A program made the translations under genes and the position numbers. The notes below the pieces were generated by a model, which worked only from the letters and a program-made list of their open reading frames with translations, was not told where the DNA came from and did no database searches. From Williamsia muralis NBRC 105860 (GTDB taxonomy: Bacteria > Actinomycetota > Actinomycetes > Mycobacteriales > Mycobacteriaceae), in the NCBI RefSeq assembly GCF_001598915.1, contig NZ_BDAP01000003.1, positions 186,001 through 250,000 of the forward strand: a stretch of 64,000 bases of DNA, read 5' to 3'. Positions 22,887-32,795 of the stretch are shown one piece after another; the first letter of the stretch is position 1, and each line of letters begins with the position of its first letter.

Positions 22887-22914
22887 TTGACTCGAACAAG
22901 CGTTCGCCTAGAGT
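22887..22914 (+). promoter_or_regulatory. recA promoter with embedded LexA box
   Basis: TTGACT (22887-22892) and TAGAGT (22909-22914) are separated by 16 bases and form a good sigma-70-type promoter. The LexA/SOS palindrome TCGAAC-AAGC-GTTCGC (22892-22907) fills the spacer, so LexA binding would block RNA polymerase. This matches the mycobacterial SOS consensus TCGAAC-N4-GTTCGA with one mismatch. Confidence 0.8.
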
Positions 22915-23085
22915 GGGTGGTGTTCGACGCGAGGACGGGAACGTCGAGATCCGGGATTGTCAGAGGGCTGATCTAGCGTGACGTCAGTGCGCAAAGAGAT
23001 GCCGAATACGCGAAAGAAAGCCCGATCCCGCCAGACCGGCGGCACCACCACCGCCGACAACTCGGCGCAAACACTAGGGGAAACC

Positions 23086-24126
23086 ATGGCAGCCCAACCA
23101 GACCGCGAAAAGGCCCTCGACCTGGCATTGGCCCAGATCGACAAGAACTACGGCAAGGGCTCGGTGATGCGTCTCGGCGAGAACGCCCGCCAGCCGATCG
23201 CCACCATCCCGACCGGCTCGATCGCGCTTGATGTCGCACTCGGCATCGGAGGTCTCCCGCGAGGCCGCGTCGTCGAGATCTACGGGCCGGAATCGTCGGG
23301 TAAGACCACCGTTGCGCTGCACGCGGTCGCCAATGCACAGGCCGCCGGTGGCATCGCGGCGTTCATCGACGCCGAGCACGCCCTCGACCCGGACTACGCA
23401 CAGCGACTGGGAGTCGACACCGACGCGTTGCTGGTGTCACAGCCGGACACCGGTGAGCAGGCACTCGAGATCGCTGACATGTTGATCCGGTCGGGTGCTC
23501 TCGACATCCTTGTCATCGACTCGGTCGCGGCGCTCGTGCCGCGTGCGGAGATCGAGGGCGAGATGGGCGACAGTCACGTCGGTCTACAGGCGCGGTTGAT
23601 GAGCCAGGCACTGCGGAAAATGACCGGTGCCATGAGCAATTCGGGCACCACCGCGATCTTCATCAACCAGCTGCGCGAGAAGATCGGCGTGATGTTCGGG
23701 TCTCCTGAGACCACCACCGGTGGTAAGGCGCTGAAGTTCTACGCATCGGTCCGTCTGGATGTGCGCCGGATCGAGACCCTCAAGGACGGTACCGAGGCGG
23801 TCGGTAACCGCACTCGCGTCAAGGTCGTCAAGAACAAGGTTGCCCCTCCGTTCAAGCAGGCCGAGTTCGACATCCTGTACGGCCATGGCATCAGCAAAGA
23901 GGGTTCGCTCATCGACATGGGCGTGTTGCACGGCTTTGTCCGCAAGTCCGGTTCCTGGTTCACCTATGAAGGTGAACAGCTGGGCCAGGGCAAGGAGAAC
24001 GCTCGTAAGTTCTTGCTCGAGAACACCGAGGTGCGTGACGAGATCGAGAAGAAGATCAAGGAAAAGCTCGGGATCGGCGCTGTCCTGACCGAGGATGCCG
24101 TCGCGCCGGCACCGGTCGAGTTCTAG
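23086..24126 (+). CDS. recA: Recombinase RecA
   Basis: Forms filaments on single-stranded DNA, exchanges strands and triggers LexA autocleavage. The 346-residue protein has Walker [25 protein letters not shown], Walker [11 protein letters not shown], and the L2-loop region [20 protein letters not shown]. The C-terminal domain ends in an acidic segment. No intein interrupts it, unlike M. tuberculosis RecA. The ATG at 23086 has AGGGGA at correct spacing and gives the standard length; a GTG at 22978 would add 36 unlikely residues. recX follows 13 bases downstream. Confidence 0.98.
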   Translation: MAAQPDREKALDLALAQIDKNYGKGSVMRLGENARQPIATIPTGSIALDVALGIGGLPRGRVVEIYGPESSGKTTVALHAVANAQAAGGIAAFIDAEHALDPDYAQRLGVDTDALLVSQPDTGEQALEIADMLIRSGALDILVIDSVAALVPRAEIEGEMGDSHVGLQARLMSQALRKMTGAMSNSGTTAIFINQLREKIGVMFGSPETTTGGKALKFYASVRLDVRRIETLKDGTEAVGNRTRVKVVKNKVAPPFKQAEFDILYGHGISKEGSLIDMGVLHGFVRKSGSWFTYEGEQLGQGKENARKFLLENTEVRDEIEKKIKEKLGIGAVLTEDAVAPAPVEF

Positions 24127-24139
24127 GACGCCGATTCAG

Positions 24140-24769
24140 GTGAACAGGCCTGCGGGAGAGGACGTCCACGAGAGCACCGCCGAGCTGCGGTCCGCGATCG
24201 CCGACATCCTCTCCCGCAGGTCTGTCCCGGTCGATCCGCCTGCGACGCAACCTGCTCCGGAGAGTTCCGGCGACCGCACCGCCACCACCGCATCGGCTTA
24301 TGACGCCGCATTGCGGTTACTCGGCGTCCGCGCACGGAGTCAGGCAGAATTGCGCAAACGATTGCACGACAAAGATTTTGCGCCCACCGAGATCGAATCG
24401 GTGATGACTCGGCTCGCCGCGGCCGGTCTGCTCGACGATGTCGATTTCGCCGAGCAATGGGTGCATTCCCGACACCGCCACAGCGGCAAGGGACGCACTG
24501 CTCTACGGCACGAGCTCCGGCAGAAGGGCGTCGCCGACACCGTGATCGAACACGCCCTCGATCAGATCGACGACGACGCCGAACGCGAACGGGCAGCAGA
24601 CCTGTTGCGCCGCAAAACGTCTCGCCTGACAGCCGAAGACATCGCTGACCGGGCCCAGCGGGACAAACACGTTCGGCGACTGGTAGCGATGCTGGCCAGA
24701 CGTGGGTACGCACCGTCTCTCGCCATGAGTCTGGTGAACGAGGAACTGAACCAGCTCACTGCCGAGTGA
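24140..24769 (+). CDS. recX: Regulatory protein RecX
   Basis: Binds RecA filaments and inhibits recombinase and coprotease activity. The 209-residue protein has an actinobacterial N-terminal extension of about 50 residues, then the tandem three-helix modules: ALRLLGVRARSQAELRKRL, DDVDFAEQWVHSRHRHSGKG, LRHELRQKGV and a C-terminal RRGYAPSLAMSLVNEEL. It starts at a GTG 13 bases after recA and is clearly in the same operon. Its stop lies three bases from the convergent gluD stop, and no terminator is visible between them. Confidence 0.94.
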   Translation: MNRPAGEDVHESTAELRSAIADILSRRSVPVDPPATQPAPESSGDRTATTASAYDAALRLLGVRARSQAELRKRLHDKDFAPTEIESVMTRLAAAGLLDDVDFAEQWVHSRHRHSGKGRTALRHELRQKGVADTVIEHALDQIDDDAERERAADLLRRKTSRLTAEDIADRAQRDKHVRRLVAMLARRGYAPSLAMSLVNEELNQLTAE

Positions 24770-24772
24770 AGA

Positions 24773-25639
24773 TCAGACGGCAGCAGCTTGTTCGTCCACT
24801 TTCACATCTGCGACCGGTCCTCGATTCTTGCCTTCCCTCAATCTCCGCTCGATGACGGTGGCCAACGTGGAGAGCCCGAAGTTCAGCAGGATCATCACGG
24901 CGGCGACCACCACGAGGGCCGGCAGATAGTTGCCGTAGAACGATGCCGACTGGATCCCGGACCGGACCACCTCGACATATCCGATTGCGTATCCGAGTGC
25001 ACTGTCCTTCAGAGCGATGACCATCTGCGATATCAGTGCAGGCAACATGGCAGTCACCGCCTGCGGAAGCAAGACCAGTCGCATGGTCTGTGATTTGCGC
25101 AGGCCGAGTGAGTTCGCCGCCTCGAGCTGGCCGCTCGGTAGCGATGTGATGCCTGCCCGCAGGATCTCTGCGATGACAGAGCCGTTGTACAGCGTCAGTC
25201 CGGTCACCACGGCAGCGAAGGCCAGGTCCTCGGCTGGGAAGACGGCGTATTCGGCAAACAGGTAGTAGGCGAAGATCATCAGGATGAGCACGGGTATGGC
25301 CCGGAAGAACTCGACCACCGCTCCGCTGAGTCCGCGAATCGCACGGTGATCGGACAATCGGCCGATACCGAGAACCGCGCCGAGCAGTAGAGCCAACACG
25401 ATCGACAGAACCGCAGCGGAGAGTGTTCCCCACAAACCGGGCAGCAGGTAGGTGGTCCACGTGTCCGGTTCCAGGAACGGCTTCCACTTCTCGCTGGTCA
25501 GCTGCCCGTTGCCGGCCAGTGCCACGATCACGTAGATCGCGATGGCGAGTAGCACCACCGCGAATCCGACGGCGATGAGCTGATTGCGACGCCGTGCCCT
25601 GGGCCCCGGAGCGTCGTAGAGAACTGTTGCACTGCTCAT
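24773..25639 (-). CDS. gluD: Glutamate ABC transporter permease GluD
   Basis: Second membrane subunit of a glutamate importer. The 288-residue protein has about six transmembrane helices and the polar amino-acid permease loop, where [22 protein letters not shown] forms the EAA coupling motif that docks on the ATPase. The charged N-terminal RARRRNQ and the C-terminal [11 protein letters not shown] are cytosolic. The ATG overlaps the gluC stop (ATGA). Homologous to Corynebacterium glutamicum GluD by cluster order. Confidence 0.9.
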   Translation of the reverse strand: MSSATVLYDAPGPRARRRNQLIAVGFAVVLLAIAIYVIVALAGNGQLTSEKWKPFLEPDTWTTYLLPGLWGTLSAAVLSIVLALLLGAVLGIGRLSDHRAIRGLSGAVVEFFRAIPVLILMIFAYYLFAEYAVFPAEDLAFAAVVTGLTLYNGSVIAEILRAGITSLPSGQLEAANSLGLRKSQTMRLVLLPQAVTAMLPALISQMVIALKDSALGYAIGYVEVVRSGIQSASFYGNYLPALVVVAAVMILLNFGLSTLATVIERRLREGKNRGPVADVKVDEQAAAV

Positions 25640-26319
25640 CGCTTGACCGCCAGACGCTTTGCGAGGAAACCGAAGACATATCCCTCGGTGAGGGTGATCA
25701 CCATGAACCCGATCGCGATGATGACGAAGATCCCCACCACCTGATCGGCGTGATTCTCGATCTGTTCTTTCATCAGCAACGAGGCCTCGGCCACACCGAT
25801 CGCCGAAGCGATCGTGGTGTTCTTGGTCAGCGCGATCAGCACGCTGCCCATCGGACCGATCACCGATCTGACCGCCTGGGGAAGCACGATGATCCCGAAC
25901 ACCTTGCTGAACGGCAGGCCGAGCGAGCGAGCCGCTTCGGCCTGTCCGAGTGGCACGGTGTTGAACCCCGAACGCAGCGTCTCGCATACGAACGTGGACG
26001 TGTAGAGCACAAAGGCCAGGACGGCGAGCCAGAAATTGTTGTTGGTGATGAACTCGTCGTTCTCCTGGGCCAGCTTCAGCCCGAGATTTTGGTACAGGCC
26101 GACCGAGGCAAAGATGACGATGAGCGTCAGCGGAGTGTTCCGGACGATGTTGACGTACCAGGTTCCGAACACACGCATCACGGGGACAGGAGAGACCCGC
26201 ATGCCGGCCAGAACGGTGCCCCAGATGAGGGATCCGATGGCGGAGTAGAAGGTGAGTTTGAGCGTGACCCAGTAGGCAGGCCACAGCTGCGGTCCGATGT
26301 CGGACCAGAGTTCACTCAT
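25636..26319 (-). CDS. gluC: Glutamate ABC transporter permease GluC
   Basis: First membrane subunit of the glutamate importer. The 227-residue protein has about five transmembrane helices, the HisM/GlnP-type [12 protein letters not shown] segment and the EAA loop [23 protein letters not shown]. It overlaps gluB upstream and gluD downstream by four bases each (ATGA), giving strictly coupled synthesis of the two permeases. The ATG at 26319 is set by that overlap. Confidence 0.92.
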   Translation of the reverse strand: MSELWSDIGPQLWPAYWVTLKLTFYSAIGSLIWGTVLAGMRVSPVPVMRVFGTWYVNIVRNTPLTLIVIFASVGLYQNLGLKLAQENDEFITNNNFWLAVLAFVLYTSTFVCETLRSGFNTVPLGQAEAARSLGLPFSKVFGIIVLPQAVRSVIGPMGSVLIALTKNTTIASAIGVAEASLLMKEQIENHADQVVGIFVIIAIGFMVITLTEGYVFGFLAKRLAVKR

Positions 26320-27329
26320 GACAGCTCCGCCGGGCATGGGGTGGATGTCGACTCGAGGAAGCCGAGGTCTCCTGGCACCGGGGTGAACTGGTACTTGGAA
26401 TCGGGACCCTGCGCACGCTCGATCATCGAATCGACTTCGCCGTCGCCGATCTCGTCACGCAACGCGATCTCCCAGGCCGACTCGCCGCCGTCGGCAGGCT
26501 TTGTCAGCATCGACTCGAGTGCCTCGTTCACCGCCGTCACGGATTCGGGATAGTCCTTGGGCATCCCGATGCCATATCGCTCGGTCGAGAACGGGGTACC
26601 GGCCTTCTTGAGCGATTTCTTCCCGCTCGAGGTCACACACGCGTCCTTGGGGTACGTCATGTCGACGATCTTGAACTCATCGGGGAAGAAGTCGGAGAAC
26701 CCGGCGAGGATGGCCTCGTCGGTGGTGAGGGCGTCAACCTTGTTGCGGCGCAGAGCCTCCACACAGGACGAGTACGAGTCGTATTCCTGCAGCTGGATTT
26801 TCGGCAACTGGTTCTTCACGTTCTGGGCCGAGGTGGAGCCTGTCACCGAACACAGCTTCTTGCCTTTGTTCAGATCCGTGAGCGTGGTGATGCTGTCGTC
26901 GTCCTCGCGGACCAGCAGCCCCTGGTAGTTGATCAGATAAGGACCGGCGAAACTCACCTTCTTCGAGCGGGCCGCGTTGATCGAGTAGGTGGCGGCGATC
27001 ATGTCGACCTCACCGTTGTCGATGAGCGTCTCGCGTTGAGCCGACGGGGTTTCCCGCCATGTGATCTTCGGCTTCTTCCACCCGTTGGTCTGCGCGATGG
27101 TGTTGACCACGTACTCGGACACCGCGACATCGAATCCGGTGAACGACTTGTCGGGGTGTCGCAGACCCAGGCCGGGCTGATCGAACTTGGTGCCGAGGAT
27201 GACCGAGCCGCTCTCGATCGATTCCATGAGGTTTCGCGGGCTGGTGTTACCGCATGCGGTGAGTGCTGTGCAGAGCACCACGATGGCCAGGGCCGGTAGC
27301 AGGATCCAGTGTTTCGAGTTCTCACGCAT
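26316..27329 (-). CDS. gluB: Glutamate-binding lipoprotein GluB
   Basis: Extracytoplasmic solute-binding protein anchored by lipid. The 337-residue precursor starts MRENSKHWILLPALAIVVLC, and the lipobox LTAC places the acylated cysteine at residue 26. The mature part has the SBP family 3 features GFDVAVSEYV, ATYSINAARSKKVSFAGPY, GSTSAQNV and TDEAILAGF. The ATG at 27329 has GAGGAAG six bases upstream; a TTG at 27359 overlapping gluA would disturb the signal peptide. Confidence 0.93.
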   Translation of the reverse strand: MRENSKHWILLPALAIVVLCTALTACGNTSPRNLMESIESGSVILGTKFDQPGLGLRHPDKSFTGFDVAVSEYVVNTIAQTNGWKKPKITWRETPSAQRETLIDNGEVDMIAATYSINAARSKKVSFAGPYLINYQGLLVREDDDSITTLTDLNKGKKLCSVTGSTSAQNVKNQLPKIQLQEYDSYSSCVEALRRNKVDALTTDEAILAGFSDFFPDEFKIVDMTYPKDACVTSSGKKSLKKAGTPFSTERYGIGMPKDYPESVTAVNEALESMLTKPADGGESAWEIALRDEIGDGEVDSMIERAQGPDSKYQFTPVPGDLGFLESTSTPCPAELS

Positions 27330-27355
27330 GGTGCGCTTCCTCGTTGGCGCCGGCT

Positions 27356-28156
27356 TCAATGGCCGAGGATCTTGCCGAGGAAGTCACGGGCGCGCCCGGA
27401 CTCGGGCCGGGTGAAGAACGACTCGGGATCGGTGTCCTCCACGATGGCGCCATCGGCCATGAAGACCACTCGGTCGGCCGCCTTGCGGGCAAACCCCATC
27501 TCGTGGGTGACGACCAGCATCGTCATGCCCTCTTTTGCGAGTGAGACCATCACGTCGAGGACTTCGTTGACCATTTCCGGGTCCAGAGCGGATGTCGGCT
27601 CGTCGAACAGCATGACCTTGGGATCCATCGCCAGTGATCGTGCGATGGCAACGCGCTGCTGCTGTCCGCCGGAGAGTTGCGCCGGGTACTTGTCCTTCTG
27701 GCTCGCGATGCCGACTCGCTCCAGCAATTCCATCCCGCGCTTGTTCGCCGCAGCCTTGTCCTTGCCACGCACCTTGATCGGTGCCAGCGTCACATTGTCG
27801 AGAATTGTCTTGTGCGCGAACAGGTTGAACGACTGGAAGACCATTCCGACGTCGGCGCGCAGGGCGGCGAGCGCCTTGCCTTCGGCGGGCAACAACTTGC
27901 CGTCGATACGAATCTCGCCGCTGTCGATCGGCTCGAGCCGGTTGATCGTGCGGCACAGGGTGGACTTGCCCGATCCCGACGGACCGAGGATGACCACAAC
28001 CTGACCGGCGGGCACCTCGAGGTCGATGTCCTTGAGCACGTGGAGGTCGCCGAAGTGCTTCTGCACGTCGCGCAGAGCGATCATCGGTGGGGCGGTCTGT
28101 GTGGCGGCCGGCCCGTCGGGGTGAGGCGCGGACGAGCCCGCTCGAGGTGCTGTCAT
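27356..28156 (-). CDS. gluA: Glutamate ABC transporter ATP-binding protein GluA
   Basis: Cytoplasmic ATPase powering the importer. The 266-residue protein has Walker [10 protein letters not shown], the Q-loop in MVFQSFNLF, the ABC signature [19 protein letters not shown], Walker [14 protein letters not shown] and the switch histidine in VVTHEMGFA. It ends DFLGKILGH, like C. glutamicum GluA. The ATG at 28156 follows TAAGGT by eight bases and adds a 24-residue polar leader; the ATG at 28084 (MIALRDVQ) would match the Corynebacterium start and is the alternative. It heads the gluABCD operon. Confidence 0.93.
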   Translation of the reverse strand: MTAPRAGSSAPHPDGPAATQTAPPMIALRDVQKHFGDLHVLKDIDLEVPAGQVVVILGPSGSGKSTLCRTINRLEPIDSGEIRIDGKLLPAEGKALAALRADVGMVFQSFNLFAHKTILDNVTLAPIKVRGKDKAAANKRGMELLERVGIASQKDKYPAQLSGGQQQRVAIARSLAMDPKVMLFDEPTSALDPEMVNEVLDVMVSLAKEGMTMLVVTHEMGFARKAADRVVFMADGAIVEDTDPESFFTRPESGRARDFLGKILGH

Positions 28157-28164
28157 AACTGTCG

Positions 28165-28170
28165 ACCTTA
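28165..28170 (-). promoter_or_regulatory. -10 hexamer for gluA (possibly leaderless)
   Basis: On the minus strand TAAGGT ends eight bases before the ATG at 28156. The 130-base region up to the divergent miaB start holds both promoters and no obvious operator. Confidence 0.45.
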
Positions 28171-28273
28171 AGGTGCCGGTGTCGGCGAGCAGCGGGGGAC
28201 CGGGAACATCGCCGGCGGAAGGGGTGGATCGCCGCAGCTCAGCCGCCAATTTCACCTGGTCTGATGGGCCAAG

Positions 28274-28279
28274 TACCCT
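28274..28279 (+). promoter_or_regulatory. -10 hexamer for miaB
   Basis: TACCCT ends seven bases before the GTG at 28287, the same leaderless spacing seen elsewhere. A GGAG just after it could alternatively serve the ATG at 28299. Confidence 0.5.
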
Positions 28280-28286
28280 GGTAGGA

Positions 28287-29822
28287 GTGACAATCTCGAT
28301 GACGGATCCGCAAACCGGGCACCCCGACACCATGGGGCGCTCCTACCAGGTCCGCACCTACGGCTGTCAGATGAATGTCCACGACTCCGAGCGTATTTCC
28401 GGTCTCCTCGAAGAGGCCGGTTATGTCCGCGCATCCGACGATGGTGATGCCGACCTGGTGGTCTTCAACACCTGCGCCGTCCGGGAGAACGCCGACAACA
28501 AGCTGTACGGCAACCTCTCGCATCTGGCACCGGTCAAAGCGAGTCGTCCCGGAATGCAGATCGCTGTCGGCGGCTGTCTTGCCCAGAAGGATCGCGGCAC
28601 CGTCCTGGAGAAGGCCCCGTGGGTCGACGTCGTGTTCGGAACACACAACCTCGGATCTCTGCCGGTGATGCTCGAACGCGCTCGCCACAATGCGCAGGCC
28701 CAGGTCGAGATCATCGATGCACTGGAGGCCTTTCCGTCCACCTTGCCCGCCAAACGCGAGTCCGCGTATTCGGGGTGGGTGTCGATCTCGGTCGGTTGCA
28801 ACAACACCTGCACGTTCTGCATCGTTCCGGCTCTTCGCGGCAAGGAGGTCGACCGCCGGCCCGGAGACGTCCTCGCCGAGGTGCAGGCGCTGGTGAACGA
28901 AGGGGTCGTCGAGGTCACCTTGCTCGGCCAGAACGTGAACGCCTACGGAATGTCGTTCGCCGATCCGGATCTGGGACGCGATCGGGGAGCATTCGCCGCG
29001 CTGCTTCGTGCCTGCGGTGACATCGAGGGTCTCGAACGTGTGCGGTTCACGTCGCCGCACCCCGCAGAATTCACCGACGACGTGATCGAGGCGATGGCGC
29101 AGACCCCGAACGTCTGTCCCCAACTGCACATGCCGTTGCAGTCGGGTTCTGACCGGATCCTCAAGGCGATGCGCCGCAGCTACCGCAGCACAAAGTTCCT
29201 GGGGATCATCGAGCGGGTGCGGGCGGCGATGCCGCACGCATCCATCACCACCGACATCATCGTCGGATTCCCCGGTGAGACCGAAGAGGATTTCCAGGCG
29301 ACCCTCGACGTGGTCGCCGCGGCCAGATTCACCAGCGCGTACACCTTCCAGTATTCGCCCAGGCCGGGGACACCGGCGGCCGACATGGCCGACCAGGTAC
29401 CCAAACATGTGGTGAGTGAGCGCTATATGCGGCTGACGGACCTGCAGGACCGGATCTGCCTGCAAGAGAACCAGAAGCTCATCGGGGCGCCGGTGAAGGT
29501 CCTGGTGACCGCCGACGGCCGGAAAGATCAGGGCCGGATGACCGGCCGTGCGCGCGACGGCCGGCTTGTCCATTTCGTCACCGAGGGCGACACCGTCCGT
29601 CCTGGCGATCTGGTGGACACGGTCGTGACCGGTGCGGCACCGCACTATCTGCTGGCCGATGACGGTATCCGCGGCCATCGGCGTACCCGGGCCGGCGACG
29701 CGCACGCGGCCGGTACCACCCCCCAAACCCCGCCGATCGGAGTCGGACTCGGTCTGCCGCCGATCGGGAAGCCTGTCGAAGCGCCGGTTGAATCTGCCTG
29801 TGGCGCAGGATGCGAGCTCTGA
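28287..29822 (+). CDS. miaB: tRNA-2-methylthio-N6-dimethylallyladenosine synthase MiaB
   Basis: Radical-SAM methylthiotransferase modifying A37 of tRNAs after MiaA has isopentenylated it. The 511-residue protein has the N-terminal UPF0004 domain with cluster cysteines in [19 protein letters not shown] and VGGCLAQKD, the radical-SAM CNNTCTFC near residue 170, and a C-terminal TRAM domain followed by a disordered tail ending GAGCEL. The ATG at 28299 would remove only four residues. miaA lies 3 kb downstream. It is divergent from the glu operon. Confidence 0.95.
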   Translation: MTISMTDPQTGHPDTMGRSYQVRTYGCQMNVHDSERISGLLEEAGYVRASDDGDADLVVFNTCAVRENADNKLYGNLSHLAPVKASRPGMQIAVGGCLAQKDRGTVLEKAPWVDVVFGTHNLGSLPVMLERARHNAQAQVEIIDALEAFPSTLPAKRESAYSGWVSISVGCNNTCTFCIVPALRGKEVDRRPGDVLAEVQALVNEGVVEVTLLGQNVNAYGMSFADPDLGRDRGAFAALLRACGDIEGLERVRFTSPHPAEFTDDVIEAMAQTPNVCPQLHMPLQSGSDRILKAMRRSYRSTKFLGIIERVRAAMPHASITTDIIVGFPGETEEDFQATLDVVAAARFTSAYTFQYSPRPGTPAADMADQVPKHVVSERYMRLTDLQDRICLQENQKLIGAPVKVLVTADGRKDQGRMTGRARDGRLVHFVTEGDTVRPGDLVDTVVTGAAPHYLLADDGIRGHRRTRAGDAHAAGTTPQTPPIGVGLGLPPIGKPVEAPVESACGAGCEL

Positions 29823-30457
29823 TGACCGAGAAGAAAAACGGACCGGACCCAGCGGGTTTCGATCAGTTCAAGGGCGATCTGCGCAAGGCCGAACGCAAGG
29901 TCGCCGGCGAGATCGACCCCGGGGCCCGCGCCGTGGTGGTGGCGGTTGCGGTGCTGGTGGCGATTCTGTCCTTCGTCCTGCCCCACACCGGGTCCGTGAC
30001 CGGCATCGACGTGATCACGTTCAGCTCGGACGCGGCGGCCGAACGGGTGACCATCACCTCGCGCGTGTTCGTGATCCTGCAGCTGGTCTTCGGGATCGGT
30101 TTCTCGGCGCTCGCGCTGCTCACCCGCCGATGGGTCTTCGCCTGGATCGCCCTGTGTGGCAGTGCGGTGTCCTGTTTCGCGGGTCTGCTGGCATGGTGGT
30201 CGCGCAACACTCCGGGAGTGTCCGGAGAAGAGCCGCCCAGCGGCGTCGGCATCGGCTTGATCATCGGATGGGTGGCGATGTTCGTGATCACCTTCCACTG
30301 GTCGCGCGTGGTGTGGGCCCGTACCAACTACCAATTGGCTCTCGAGGCGCAGCGTCGTGACGAGGCCGCGGCCGAGGAAGAGCGGGCGCTCGCGCTACAG
30401 CGGCGAACATCCGAACGCCGGCGTGAAAGCCGTCGCTCAGAGGGCGACGACCTCTAG
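29822..30457 (+). CDS. Conserved membrane protein (Rv2732c-like)
   Basis: A 211-residue protein with a polar N terminus (DQFKGDLRKAERKVAGEID), four transmembrane helices between about residues 40 and 170, and a strongly charged Glu/Arg-rich coiled-coil tail ending RRSEGDDL. Its ATG overlaps the miaB stop by one base (TGATG), so it is coupled to miaB. The equivalent gene follows miaB in mycobacteria. Function unknown. Confidence 0.83.
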   Translation: MTEKKNGPDPAGFDQFKGDLRKAERKVAGEIDPGARAVVVAVAVLVAILSFVLPHTGSVTGIDVITFSSDAAAERVTITSRVFVILQLVFGIGFSALALLTRRWVFAWIALCGSAVSCFAGLLAWWSRNTPGVSGEEPPSGVGIGLIIGWVAMFVITFHWSRVVWARTNYQLALEAQRRDEAAAEEERALALQRRTSERRRESRRSEGDDL

Positions 30458-30461
30458 CAAG

Positions 30462-30503
30462 CCGCCGGCATCCGTCGGGCCCGCCGGCATCCGTGAGGAT
30501 GCC
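30462..30503. terminator. Bidirectional terminator with duplicated arm
   Basis: GGCATCC-GTGA-GGATGCC (30486-30503) is a perfect seven-base-pair hairpin between two convergent genes. A 14-base direct repeat CCGCCGGCATCCGT occurs at 30462-30475 and 30481-30494, so either copy of GGCATCC could pair with the single GGATGCC. Confidence 0.6.
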
Positions 30504-30512
30504 AGGTCGACG

Positions 30513-31889
30513 TCAGTCCCCGATGGCGCCTTCGGCAGCACGCGCCCATTCGCGCCACTGTTCGGCCTGTTCGCGTAGCTTGCGTGCATCCTTGCTCTTG
30601 CCGTTGGCTTCCGCCTTGGCAGCCTGATCCTCGAGCTGGGCCACGCGGTCGGCGAATTGCTGTGCACGCGCCTTCACTGCGGGATCGGTGCGCTGCCACT
30701 GAGCGGACTCGGCGTCGCGAATCCGCTTCTCCACAGCCTTGATCCGTGCCTCGAGGGAGTGCATCTGTTCGCGCGGCACCTTGCCGATCTCGTCCCACTG
30801 GTCCCGGATGGTGCGGAACTCGCGACGAGCCGCCTCGAGATCTGCTTGCGGATCGATGGACTTCTCGGCCCGCGCAAGTAGTTCGAGCTTTGCCTTCGCG
30901 TTGGTCTCGAACTCGGCATCGCGATGTGACGACGCGGCGTTGCGGGCGCTGAAGAAGACATCCTGGGCGGCCTTGAACCGCGCCCACAATGCGTCGTCCT
31001 GGTCGCGTGGTGCGCGTCCGGCGGCCTTCCACTGGGTCAGCAGGTCGCGGAACTTCGCTGCGGTGTCGGCCCATTCGGTCGACGACGACAAGGCCTCGGC
31101 CTCGACGATCAGCTCTTCCTTGCGTGAACGGGCGCCGGCGCGTTCGCGGTCCATCTCGGCGAAATGTGCACCGCGACGGCGGTTGAAGGTGTCACGGGCC
31201 TTGGAGTAGCGCTTCCACAGCTGGTCGTCGGTCTTGCGGTCGACGCCTTTGATGGTCTTCCACTCTTCGAGGATGACCCGCATGCGGTCGCCGGCAACTT
31301 TCCATTGGGTCGACTCCGACCCGATCTGCTCTGCTTCGGCGGCGAGTTCTTCTTTGCGGGCGACGGCCTTTGCACGGGCTTCGTCCCGGTCGTGTTTGAC
31401 CTTTTCGGCGGCGCCGTCCGCGCCGTCGATGATCAGCTTCAGTCGCGATGCGACGGCATCGACGTCTCCGATGACCGCTGCCGTGGGCAACGTGTCGAGT
31501 AGTGCGGCCGCTGCGGTCTTGGTCTTGCGGGGATCACCGGTACCGGCGTCGAGGCGCTCCTCGAGCAGCTCGACTTCGACCACGAGGTCGTCGAATCGCC
31601 GACCGAAGTGCGCCAGGCCTTCGGCGGCTGTGCCCGCCTGCCACGAGGCGATCTGGTGTTCGCCCTCGGAGGTCTTGAGCCACACGGCGCCGTCATCGTC
31701 GATACGCCCGAACTTCGAGGGATCCGACGCGGGACGTATCACCTCCGCAGGCGCGGGGTGGACCTTGGCCGGGGGGTGCTGACCGGGGCGCGGGCCCGGT
31801 CGCGGGCCGGGCCGGGGACCAGGCTTGGGTCCCGGGGCGGGCGCCGGTGTCTCTGGTGCGGCCGGTGCGGGCGTGTGCTGCTCGGTCAT
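30513..31889 (-). CDS. DUF349 domain-containing coiled-coil protein (Rv2731-like)
   Basis: A 458-residue protein with a proline-rich N-terminal tail (about residues 7-55, including PGPRPG repeats), then four or five DUF349 repeats of about 70 residues, each with a conserved tryptophan and a WKRYS/WARFK-type block ([34 protein letters not shown]). It is highly helical and charged. DUF349 proteins include E. coli YccB-type and mycobacterial Rv2731; biochemical role unknown. The ATG at 31889 follows an AGGA. It is convergent with the miaB operon and divergent from the Rv2728c-like gene. Confidence 0.85.
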   Translation of the reverse strand: MTEQHTPAPAAPETPAPAPGPKPGPRPGPRPGPRPGQHPPAKVHPAPAEVIRPASDPSKFGRIDDDGAVWLKTSEGEHQIASWQAGTAAEGLAHFGRRFDDLVVEVELLEERLDAGTGDPRKTKTAAAALLDTLPTAAVIGDVDAVASRLKLIIDGADGAAEKVKHDRDEARAKAVARKEELAAEAEQIGSESTQWKVAGDRMRVILEEWKTIKGVDRKTDDQLWKRYSKARDTFNRRRGAHFAEMDRERAGARSRKEELIVEAEALSSSTEWADTAAKFRDLLTQWKAAGRAPRDQDDALWARFKAAQDVFFSARNAASSHRDAEFETNAKAKLELLARAEKSIDPQADLEAARREFRTIRDQWDEIGKVPREQMHSLEARIKAVEKRIRDAESAQWQRTDPAVKARAQQFADRVAQLEDQAAKAEANGKSKDARKLREQAEQWREWARAAEGAIGD

Positions 31890-32071
31890 CTCAGTACCTA
31901 GTTCCTGCCGCGCGACACGGCTGCCAGTTGCGTTTGTCTGCCGGCGGTGAACGGTCTCCACACCCGGGTGGCGGCGCACCGCCTCTATCATTGAAGCAGG
32001 TCACCGGCTTGTGTGTGGACACTCGTGGACAATCGGCCGGTCGGGCGCATTCTGGGTTCACGCGCGTCGGC

Positions 32072-32077
32072 TAGCGT
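32072..32077 (+). promoter_or_regulatory. -10 hexamer for the Rv2728c-like gene (leaderless)
   Basis: TAGCGT ends seven bases before the GTG at 32085. Confidence 0.55.
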
Positions 32078-32084
32078 GGCGCAG

Positions 32085-32795
32085 GTGTTGGTTGCCGCTG
32101 CATTTGTCCCGGGCGCGCCGGTATTGGTGCCAGAACTGTCCGGGCCGGCGCTCTCGGAGGTCGCACCGGTGCGGGCCGCGGCATTCGACGTCTGTGGACA
32201 ACTCGCCGAAATGTGTAGTCGCTGGGTACTTGTCGGTGCCGGAGACCCTCGACGTGAGATGTCTGCGCGGGGAACCCTGGCGGGTTTCGGTGTCGATGTG
32301 GCAGTGGAGTTGGTCCCGGGTTCTGATGAGCCGACTGATGCCGGCATGCCCACCACAGTGTTGATCGGGGGATGGCTCCGGACCCGGACGGCTCCACATG
32401 TTGCGCTCACGGTGGAGGTCGTCGACCCGGCTGCGCCCGCGCAGTCGTGTCTACGGCAAGGGTTCGACCTACGGCAGCGGCTCGCGTCGGCCCCGGAGCC
32501 TGTCGGTCTGCTCGTGGTGGCCGACGGTGCAACAACGATCACCGAGAAGTCGCCCGGTGGGCAGAAGCACGGTGCGGTCGAGTTCCAGGACATGATCGAC
32601 GACGCGCTCGCAGCGGCCGACCACAACACGATCTCGGGGCTCGACGCATCGCGGTGTGCCGAGTTCGGCGTCGAGGGCAGGGCAGCGTGGCAGGTGGCAT
32701 CTGGAGCCTTTGCCGGACCATCTCTGGCGTCCGAGGTCCGCTACGCGGGGGCGCCGTTCGGCGTGGGTTACACGGTGGCCTGGTGGAACACGTGA
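32085..32795 (+). CDS. Conserved protein, class III extradiol dioxygenase-like (Rv2728c-like)
   Basis: A 236-residue Ala/Gly-rich soluble protein. It opens [19 protein letters not shown], and contains [18 protein letters not shown] and a [16 protein letters not shown] block, features shared with the LigB-like fold of class III extradiol dioxygenases and with Rv2728c. The usual metal-binding histidines are not clearly placed, so enzymatic activity is uncertain. The GTG at 32085 is set by the leaderless hexamer. The stop overlaps the miaA GTG (GTGA). Role unknown, always next to miaA in this order. Confidence 0.78.
   Translation: MLVAAAFVPGAPVLVPELSGPALSEVAPVRAAAFDVCGQLAEMCSRWVLVGAGDPRREMSARGTLAGFGVDVAVELVPGSDEPTDAGMPTTVLIGGWLRTRTAPHVALTVEVVDPAAPAQSCLRQGFDLRQRLASAPEPVGLLVVADGATTITEKSPGGQKHGAVEFQDMIDDALAAADHNTISGLDASRCAEFGVEGRAAWQVASGAFAGPSLASEVRYAGAPFGVGYTVAWWNT

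Noticed and set aside
23086-24126. An intein in recA, as in M. tuberculosis
   Set aside because: The reading frame has the normal 346-residue length with all RecA motifs contiguous.
24773-26284. A single 503-codon minus-strand frame covering gluC and gluD
   Set aside because: Its first part is gluC read out of frame; the real GluD starts at 25639 with the ATGA overlap.
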